Source: an uncultured Polymorphobacter sp. (GTDB lineage Bacteria > Pseudomonadota > Alphaproteobacteria > Sphingomonadales > Sphingomonadaceae). Taken from it: 5,039 bases of DNA. This document shows positions 1-4,671 of the stretch, in pieces. The position numbers were made by a program, and so were the translations under genes. The notes beneath the pieces are model-generated. The model was not told the origin of the DNA and did no database searches. It saw only the letters and a list, made by a program, of their open reading frames with translations. Positions within the stretch are counted from its first letter, which is position 1. Every line of letters begins with the position of its first letter. Location: the NCBI GenBank assembly GCA_937871645.1, contig CALMPZ010000429.1, positions 1 through 5,039 on the forward strand, given 5' to 3'.

Positions 1-728
1 CGCAGATAGTCGGGGCGCGTCAGCAACTTCGCCGCCAGCCGGCGCAGGCAGATCGTCCAGGTCTTGGCGACATTGGCGCTGATGTCGTGGCAGCCGAGCG
101 CGGTGAAACCCGCCGCCTCGGCCCAGCCATCATATTCGGCGCGCGTTCCCATGCCGGGCAACGCACCCTCGCGGCAGATCGGTTCGAGCAAATGGTCGAC
201 CTGCCATTTGGTCGGTGCGTCGGCGGATAGCCAGGCGCAGACCACCAGCCGGCCGCCGGGCTTGAGCACGCGGAACGCCTCCTCGAAAATGCGTTGTTTA
301 TCAACCATGTGCTCGGTCGATTCGATGGCATAGCCGCGGTCGAACGCACCGTCGGGCAGGCCGTTCGCCATCCAGTCGGCAACGCGAATATCGAGGCTGC
401 CCGATTTGGGCTGCCGCGCCTGGCCGATCGCGGCTTGCTCGGCCGACACCGTCAGACCGGTGACCTGCGCGTCGAAACGCTCGGCCAGCCGCTCGGCGCT
501 TTTCGCATAGCCGCAACCGATATCGACCAGCGCCATGCCCGGCGTGATGCGCAGCTTGTCGGCGACAAGATCGGTCAGCGCGTCGGTCGCCTCGACGATG
601 CTTTCGTCGCCGAGCACGAAGTAACCGTGGTGGACATGCTCGCCCCAGACTTCGCGGTAGACCTTGTCGAGCTCGTCATAATGCCCCGCGACCTCGGCGC
701 GTGTTTGCCGGGTGCGGGGTTCAATCAC
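1..728 (-). CDS. class I SAM-dependent methyltransferase (3' end cut off by the window)
   Basis: A small-molecule methyltransferase that transfers a methyl group from S-adenosylmethionine; it should be cytosolic. 242 codons are visible, and the C-terminus lies beyond position 1. An N-terminal helical cap carries WGEHVHHGYF (about residues 28-37), reminiscent of tocopherol/sarcosine-type C- or N-methyltransferases. The SAM-binding motif I is LVDIGCGYAKSA (67-78), followed by the second strand VTGLTVS (89-95). A later acidic/His motif, ESTEHM, precedes the strand LKPGGRLVVCAW. In motif I the third glycine of the usual DxGxGxG is Ala75. The start is inferred to be GTG at 728-726, overlapping the hydrolase stop as GTGA; the first in-frame ATG is residue 65, inside motif I, so it cannot be the start. 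No good Shine-Dalgarno is seen, which fits translational coupling to the hydrolase. The class is confident; the substrate is unknown. Confidence 0.88.
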   Translation of the reverse strand, partial: MIEPRTRQTRAEVAGHYDELDKVYREVWGEHVHHGYFVLGDESIVEATDALTDLVADKLRITPGMALVDIGCGYAKSAERLAERFDAQVTGLTVSAEQAAIGQARQPKSGSLDIRVADWMANGLPDGAFDRGYAIESTEHMVDKQRIFEEAFRVLKPGGRLVVCAWLSADAPTKWQVDHLLEPICREGALPGMGTRAEYDGWAEAAGFTALGCHDISANVAKTWTICLRRLAAKLLTRPDYL

Positions 729-1603
729 GACCGTGCCGCCAGTTCGCGGATCGCCGCAGCAACCTCGTCGGGGTGCTCGACCGGCAGGAAGTGCCCGGCC
801 TGTTCGAAATAGGCCTCGGTGCGCCCCGGCCGCGCCATGAACACCGGCACATCGGCGCGCGTCACCGTGCTGCCCTCGTTGGCGAACAGCAGCGCCATCG
901 GCCCGTGCCACTCGTGCAGGCTGGCTTCGAGCGTCGCCGACACCGCACGGAAGGTCGCCGCCTCCCACGATGGATCGCAACTCAGGCTGACGCCGCCGTC
1001 GGCATTGGGCCGCGTGCCGCCCGCCAGATAGGCGTCGAGCCATTCATCGCCCCAGGTCTTGAACACGCCGCGGCCGTGATACGCGGCGCGCAGTTCGGCA
1101 AGCGAAGGCCAGTCGCGGCGGCGGCGGCGCGCTTGCGCATCCATATGGCTCGGCCCGGCAGTGCCGGCGACACGCTCGGCCTCGAACGCCGCGGCATTGG
1201 CGAACGGCACCGTCGCCGGCTCGATCATCAATACCGCGCGCGCCAGCCCCGGCGTCCGTGCCGCCAGTTCAAGCGTCACCGTCGCCCCCATCGAATGGCC
1301 GGCCAGCAACCACGGTTCGCTGCGCCCGTAGCTGGCGAGCAGCGCGCCCAGGTCATCCTGATACGTTGTCCAGCGCTGCAATTTATCGGGATCGGCGGGT
1401 AGCCGCGTCATCCCATGCCCGCGCGCATCGCTGGCGACGATGTTGAACTCGCCCGCCAGCGGCGCCAGCAGCGGCCGATACAGTTCGGCATTCATCCCCG
1501 TCGCGTGGAGGAAATGCAGCCACGGCGCGCGTTCGCCGGCATCGCGCCATTCGAGCGTCCAGACTTCACCGTCGGGGATCTGGCGGTATTGGCGGGTCAC
1601 CAT
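725..1603 (-). CDS. alpha/beta-fold hydrolase
   Basis: A 292-residue alpha/beta-hydrolase of the esterase/C-C-bond hydrolase/haloperoxidase-like type, probably cytosolic since no signal peptide is seen. The visible fold markers are: HATGMNA (33-39) at the oxyanion-hole loop; SDARGHG (58-64), the typical turn after strand 4; the nucleophile elbow GHSMG (102-106) with Ser104; a cap region of about 130-225; and AGHFLPVEHPDEV (269-281) with the catalytic His271. The triad acid is not in its textbook form: the strand before the His region reads LLFANEGSTVT, leaving Glu243 as a candidate. Length is normal for the family. ATG at 1603-1601 follows GGGAGGGG by 5 nt. It sits downstream of the aminotransferase and overlaps the methyltransferase by 4 nt, so the last two genes are probably translated together. 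Substrate cannot be predicted from sequence. Confidence 0.92.
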   Translation of the reverse strand: MVTRQYRQIPDGEVWTLEWRDAGERAPWLHFLHATGMNAELYRPLLAPLAGEFNIVASDARGHGMTRLPADPDKLQRWTTYQDDLGALLASYGRSEPWLLAGHSMGATVTLELAARTPGLARAVLMIEPATVPFANAAAFEAERVAGTAGPSHMDAQARRRRRDWPSLAELRAAYHGRGVFKTWGDEWLDAYLAGGTRPNADGGVSLSCDPSWEAATFRAVSATLEASLHEWHGPMALLFANEGSTVTRADVPVFMARPGRTEAYFEQAGHFLPVEHPDEVAAAIRELAARS

Positions 1604-1608
1604 GTCAA

Positions 1609-1616
1609 CCCCTCCC
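1609..1616 (-). promoter_or_regulatory. Ribosome binding site of the hydrolase, inside a palindrome
   Basis: Read on the minus strand, GGGAGGGG ends 5 nt before the hydrolase ATG, with the GGAGG core 7 nt away. It is also the 3' arm of a 10-bp inverted repeat (1609-1630, 2-nt centre), so it can pair with CCCCTCCC just upstream in the same message. The translation signal therefore appears to be supplied by the end of the repeat element, and it may be partly masked. Confidence 0.65.
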
Positions 1617-1760
1617 TTTCAAGGGAGGGGCGACTCAGCGAAGCTGAGCGGGGGTGGGTGCTTTCGGTGCAGCGACGTTGCGGCGCGTTATCATGGATGG
1701 TGCCAAAGCACCCACCCCCGCTCGCGTGCCGCGAGTCGCCCCTCCCTTGAAAGGGAGAGG
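1609..1760. repeat. 152-bp composite inverted-repeat element (BIME/MITE-like)
   Basis: Two 56-nt arms, 1609-1664 and 1705-1760, are inverted copies of each other with 48 of 56 positions matching, around a 40-nt centre. Each arm has three parts. The outer part is a 22-nt palindrome (1609-1630 and 1739-1760). Next is a 15-nt hairpin: CTCAGC-GAA-GCTGAG (1634-1648) on the left and CTCGCG-TGC-CGCGAG (1721-1735) on the right. The inner block is GGGGGTGGGTGCTTT. Seven of the eight mismatches fall in the hairpin, yet both hairpins stay perfectly paired. There is no open reading frame for a transposase. A further small hairpin, GGTGC-CAAA-GCACC, lies at 1699-1712. No T-run follows any stem in either direction, so it is not a classical intrinsic terminator, although it could attenuate, stabilise or process the message passing from aminotransferase to hydrolase. 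The type resembles interspersed repeats I associate with sphingomonads; copy number cannot be seen here. Confidence 0.85.
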
Positions 1761-1781
1761 TCGAAGTTACGTGCATCGCGC

Positions 1782-3173
1782 TCACCCAATCTTCCGCAAT
1801 TCCGGCTCGCAGGCATCGAGCGCAGCGCCGATGATGCTGACGATGCGGTCGATCTCCTCGTGGCTGATGATCAGCGGCGGGCACATGACGATGGTGTCGC
1901 GGATGCCGCGCACCATAAGGCCGCGTTCGATGCAGGCGTCGCGGACCATCGGCCCGGCGGTGCCTTCCTTGCCGCCAAAGCGCAGGTTGGTGCCCTTCTT
2001 GCTGACGATCTCGACGGCGCCGAGCAGCCCGAGGCTGCGAACTTCGCCGACCAGCGGGTGGTCGGCCAGCCGCTGCAACGCCTTCGCCAGATAGGGCCCG
2101 GTGTCGTCGCGGGTGCGCTCAACGAGGTGCTCGCGTTCGAAGATGGCGATGTTGGCGAGTGCCACCGCGCAGGCGGTCGGGTGACCGGAATAGGTGAAGC
2201 CGTGGACGAAATCGCCGCCGGTGCGCAGCACGTCGACGATCTCGCTGCTGACCGCGACCGCGGAAATCGGCAGATAGCCCGACGACAGCCCCTTCGCCAT
2301 GGCGATCATGTCGGGCTTGAGCCCGTAATGCTGGAAGCCGAACCAGTTGCCGGTGCGGCCGAAGCCGGTGATGACCTCATCGCAGACCAGCAGGATGCCG
2401 TATTTGCGGCAGATCGCTTCGACCTTCTGCCAATAGCCTGCCGGCGGGATGATGACGCCGCCGGCGCCCTGGACGGGTTCGCCGATGAACGCCGCGACAT
2501 TTTCGGGGCCGACCTCAAGGATGCGCTCTTCGATGGCTTGCGCGGCGCGAGCGCAGAAATCGGCGTCGCTTTCGCCGGGCAGGCCCTCGTTCAGCTTGTA
2601 GGGCTGCATGACGTGTTCGACGCCGGGGATCGGCAGGCCGCCTTGCGCGTGCATCGCCTTCATGCCGCCGAGCGACACGCCCGCGACGCCGGTGCCGTGA
2701 TAGGCGTTCCAGCGGCTGATGAAGATGCTGCGCTGCGGCTGGCCCTTTAATGTCCAGTAATGCCGCACCATGCGGAACACCGTGTCATTGGCTTCGGAGC
2801 CCGACGAGTTGAAGAACACATGGCTGAGGTTGCCGCCCGCCAGTTCGGCGATCTTGGCGGCGAGCTTCACCGCCGGCGGCGTCGCGGTCTTGAAGAAGGT
2901 GTTATAATACGGCAGTTCGAGCATCTGCTCGTAGGCAGCCTTCGCCAGTTCCTCGCGGCCGTAGCCGACGGCGACGCACCAAAGTCCCGCCATGCCATCG
3001 AGATAGGGTTTCCCCTCGCCGTCCCAGATCGTGCAGCCATCGGCGCGGGTGATGATCTTCGAGCCGCCGTTGCGCTGCTGCAGGCCGTAGTCGGTCTGCG
3101 CCGGCAGGTGGTGCGCGACATCGAGCCGGCGCAATTCGGGAATGTCATAGTTGCGGACGGGGACGGTCGACAT
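1782..3173 (-). CDS. class III PLP-dependent aminotransferase (omega-transaminase type)
   Basis: A 463-residue fold-type I, class III aminotransferase that moves an amino group, typically from an omega-amino compound or amine to pyruvate or another keto acid, using pyridoxal phosphate in the cytosol. Visible landmarks are: GLWCVAVGYG (63-72) and LPYYNTFF (87-94) in the substrate/dimer region; SSGSEAND (123-130), which binds the PLP phosphate; YHG (158-160), with Tyr stacking on the cofactor ring; EPVQGAGG (232-239); CDEVITGFGRTG (264-275) with Asp265 contacting the pyridine nitrogen; the Schiff-base Lys294 in MAKGLSSGY; and Thr327 in FTYSGHP. Arg422 (LMVRG) is at the place of the mobile arginine of omega-transaminases. 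The LPYYNTFF region resembles putrescine-pyruvate (SpuC-like) and amine transaminases more than ornithine or GABA enzymes, but the amine donor cannot be fixed. It is full length and intact, and first in the minus-strand arm. The ATG is preceded by AGGAG at 9 nt. Confidence 0.95.
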   Translation of the reverse strand: MSTVPVRNYDIPELRRLDVAHHLPAQTDYGLQQRNGGSKIITRADGCTIWDGEGKPYLDGMAGLWCVAVGYGREELAKAAYEQMLELPYYNTFFKTATPPAVKLAAKIAELAGGNLSHVFFNSSGSEANDTVFRMVRHYWTLKGQPQRSIFISRWNAYHGTGVAGVSLGGMKAMHAQGGLPIPGVEHVMQPYKLNEGLPGESDADFCARAAQAIEERILEVGPENVAAFIGEPVQGAGGVIIPPAGYWQKVEAICRKYGILLVCDEVITGFGRTGNWFGFQHYGLKPDMIAMAKGLSSGYLPISAVAVSSEIVDVLRTGGDFVHGFTYSGHPTACAVALANIAIFEREHLVERTRDDTGPYLAKALQRLADHPLVGEVRSLGLLGAVEIVSKKGTNLRFGGKEGTAGPMVRDACIERGLMVRGIRDTIVMCPPLIISHEEIDRIVSIIGAALDACEPELRKIG

Positions 3174-3182
3174 GGCCCAGGG

Positions 3183-3187
3183 CTCCT
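3183..3187 (-). promoter_or_regulatory. Ribosome binding site of the aminotransferase
   Basis: AGGAG on the minus strand lies 9 nt before the ATG at 3173 and fixes that start. I could not find a convincing -35/-10 pair for this gene in 3174-3289. TAGAAC (3216-3211) is a possible -10 but lacks a good partner. A perfect 12-bp GC palindrome, GCGGCGCGCCGC, sits at 3221-3232 in this leader region. Confidence 0.6.
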
Positions 3188-3254
3188 GAAATTTCTGCGT
3201 TGCAGCCGTTGTTCTAGGCCGCGGCGCGCCGCCCCGCCAGTCCCTGCATGCGCG

Positions 3255-3283
3255 TTGACTCAGTACCGACCGGTTGGTATGTT
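3255..3283 (+). promoter_or_regulatory. Sigma70-type promoter of the tetR-VOC-SRPBCC operon
   Basis: TTGACT (3255-3260), a 17-bp spacer, then TATGTT (3278-3283): close to the housekeeping consensus with ideal spacing. A start site about 7 nt after the -10 falls at about 3290, which is the A of the repressor ATG. No Shine-Dalgarno is present before that ATG (GTTTTAACT), so the transcript is predicted to be leaderless. Confidence 0.7.
3264..3279. promoter_or_regulatory. Probable TetR-family operator
   Basis: TACCGACCGGTTGGTA is a 16-bp inverted repeat with a single mismatched pair. It occupies the promoter spacer and reaches into the first two bases of the -10, so a bound repressor would block RNA polymerase. 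The ACCGACCGGT core is of the kind found upstream of many TetR/AcrR genes. It lies about 90-105 bp upstream of the divergent aminotransferase start, so an effect on that gene is possible but not shown. Confidence 0.72.
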
Positions 3284-3289
3284 TTAACT

Positions 3290-3904
3290 ATGAGCACACC
3301 CAAACCCGATGCGCGCACGCGCCTTCTCGATGCCGGCATGCAGCTGCTGCGCGAACGCGGCTATGATGCGACGCGCGTCGAGGATCTGTGCACCGCCGCC
3401 GGCGTCACCAAGGGCGCGTTCTTCCACCATTTCGCCAGCAAGGCCGACTATGGTGTCGCCGCCGCGCAGCACTGGACCGACACCACCGCGCCGATGTTCG
3501 CCGCCGCCGACTATCACGCCGCACCGACGCCGCTGGCGCGCATCTTCGCCTATCTCGACCTGCGGCGCGCGATGATTGCCGGGGCGCCGGCGCAGTTCAG
3601 CTGCGTCGCCGGCATGATGGCGCAGGAGGTTTTCGAAACCCAGCCGGCGATCAGCGACGCGTGCGGCGCCAGCATCGCCGGCCATGCCGCGACGCTCGAG
3701 GCCGACTTCGCCGCCGCGATTGCCGAACACGGGCTCGGCGACGTGGTGCATGCAGCCGACCTCGCGCTGCACACGCAGGTGGTGTTGCAAGGCGGCTTCG
3801 TCATCGCCAAAGCGCTCGACGATCCGGCAGCGGTCGTTGCCAGTATCGACCATCTGCGCCGCTATCTGATGTTGTTGTTCAAGCCAGGGGAGACGCTTCA
3901 ATGA
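3290..3904 (+). CDS. TetR/AcrR-family repressor, NemR-like
   Basis: A 204-residue cytosolic one-component repressor. The N-terminal DNA-binding domain spans about residues 8-55: TRLLDAGMQLLRERGYDATR, then the helix-turn-helix region VEDLCTAAGVTKGAFFHHF (30-48) and the closing KADY. The C-terminal ligand domain has the pattern SCVAGMMAQEV (104-114), DACG (123-126) and LQGGFVIAKAL (166-176). This matches the branch containing NemR and AcuR. Cys105 and Lys174 stand where I recall the redox-active Cys106 and Lys175 of E. coli NemR; that is a memory-based alignment. ATG at 3290 is chosen over the in-frame ATG at 3248 because the promoter and operator lie between them and the extra 14 residues are not family-like. 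It probably represses itself and the two genes translated behind it, and the stop overlaps the next start as ATGA. Inducer unknown; reactive carbonyls, quinones or hypochlorite are plausible. Confidence 0.93.
   Translation: MSTPKPDARTRLLDAGMQLLRERGYDATRVEDLCTAAGVTKGAFFHHFASKADYGVAAAQHWTDTTAPMFAAADYHAAPTPLARIFAYLDLRRAMIAGAPAQFSCVAGMMAQEVFETQPAISDACGASIAGHAATLEADFAAAIAEHGLGDVVHAADLALHTQVVLQGGFVIAKALDDPAAVVASIDHLRRYLMLLFKPGETLQ
3886..3892 (+). promoter_or_regulatory. Ribosome binding site of the VOC gene
   Basis: AGGGGAG lies 8 nt before ATG 3901, inside the last codons of the repressor gene. It supports the start at 3901 and argues against reading the VOC protein from any earlier in-frame codon. 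Confidence 0.75.
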
Positions 3905-4671
3905 CCCGCACACACGGAAAATTCGTCTGGTACGAATTGCTGACAACCGATCCTGACGCCGCTGCACGATTCTATGGCGCCGTGCTCGGCTGGACGATGC
4001 ACGGCGCGGCCAATTCGCCCAACGACTATCGGCAGTTCGCAGCGGCCGGGACCGATGTTGCCGGGCTTATGGCGCTGCCCGCGGGCGCGCCGATGCCGCC
4101 GGTCTGGCTTGGCTATATCGGCGTCGACGATATCGATGCCAGTGTGGCGGCCATCACTGGCGCCGGCGGCAGCATCCAAATGCCGGTCACCGCCGTCCCC
4201 GGCATCGGCCGATTTGCGCTGGTTGCCGATCCGCAGGGCGGCATGGTCTATGTCATGCAACCCGTTGGCGACGGCGAGAGCACTTCGTTTTCGACCGACC
4301 TGACCGGCCGTTGCAGCTGGAACGAATTGTCGACAACCGATCAGCGCGGTGCACTGGCATTCTACCAGGGTCAGTTCGGCTGGACGCAGGGCGACGCGAT
4401 GGACATGGGGCCGATGGGCGAATACCGCTTCATCAACCATGGCGGCGGCGGCATCGGCGCGGTCACCCCGTGCCCGCCCGACGGACCGCCGACGATGTGG
4501 ACATACTATTTCCGCGTCCCCGATATCGATGCCGCCGCGGCGCGCGTCACTGCCGCCGGTGGCAGCATCGCGCACGGCCCCAGCGAAGTCCCCGGCGACG
4601 ACCACATCATCATCGGCATCGATCCGCAGGGCGCCAGCTTCGCGCTGGTCGGCAAGCGCGGTGCCGCATGA
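3901..4671 (+). CDS. two-domain VOC (glyoxalase/bleomycin-resistance-like) protein
   Basis: A 256-residue soluble protein made of two vicinal-oxygen-chelate domains in tandem, a layout shared with the mycobacterial Cfp30B-type glyoxalase-like proteins. Domain 1 (about 7-120) opens GKFVWYELLTTD and closes ADPQGGMVYVMQP. Domain 2 (about 136-251) opens GRCSWNELSTTD and closes IDPQGASFALV. Both have the beta-alpha-beta FYG/FYQ...GWT helix-strand pattern and an internal DIDA helix. Glyoxalase I metal ligands are not obvious: the first strands offer Glu12 and Glu142 rather than the usual His, so lactoylglutathione lyase activity should not be assumed. Members of this superfamily act on electrophiles, aromatic diols and antibiotics, or bind ligands without catalysis. 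It is translationally coupled to the repressor (ATGA, 4-nt overlap) and to the SRPBCC gene downstream (ATGA). The fold is confident; the reaction is unknown. Confidence 0.92.
   Translation: MTRTHGKFVWYELLTTDPDAAARFYGAVLGWTMHGAANSPNDYRQFAAAGTDVAGLMALPAGAPMPPVWLGYIGVDDIDASVAAITGAGGSIQMPVTAVPGIGRFALVADPQGGMVYVMQPVGDGESTSFSTDLTGRCSWNELSTTDQRGALAFYQGQFGWTQGDAMDMGPMGEYRFINHGGGGIGAVTPCPPDGPPTMWTYYFRVPDIDAAAARVTAAGGSIAHGPSEVPGDDHIIIGIDPQGASFALVGKRGAA
3927..4633 (+). repeat. Internal tandem duplication of the VOC coding sequence
   Basis: The two domain-coding halves still share recognisable DNA. 3927-3952 matches 4317-4342 at 23 of 26 positions, offset 390. CGATATCGATGCC occurs at 4128-4140 and 4521-4533, and CGATCCGCAGGGCG at 4227-4240 and 4620-4633, both with offset 393. 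The shift from 390 to 393 reflects one extra codon in the second domain between these points. Confidence 0.7.

Noticed and set aside
1609..1760. CRISPR array or intrinsic terminator at the inverted repeat
   Set aside because: The copies are inverted, only two, with no spacer periodicity; no T-run follows any stem in either direction.
1440..2750. Long plus-strand open frame of 436 codons
   Set aside because: It runs antisense through the well-supported aminotransferase and the repeat element, has low-complexity Asp/Ala/Arg composition and no family motifs; typical of GC-rich antisense shadows.
3248..3289. Upstream in-frame ATG for the TetR-family gene (14 extra residues)
   Set aside because: The stretch contains the promoter spacer, -10 and palindromic operator, has no ribosome binding site, and its residues do not look like a TetR N-terminus.
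3388..3900. In-frame N-terminal extension of the VOC protein
   Set aside because: The extension is arginine-rich frame-shadow sequence inside the repressor gene; AGGGGAG and the ATGA overlap place the start at 3901.
3284..3967. Minus-strand open frame of 227 codons opposite the repressor
   Set aside because: Antisense to a clear TetR gene, with shadow-like Arg/Gly composition and no recognisable domain.
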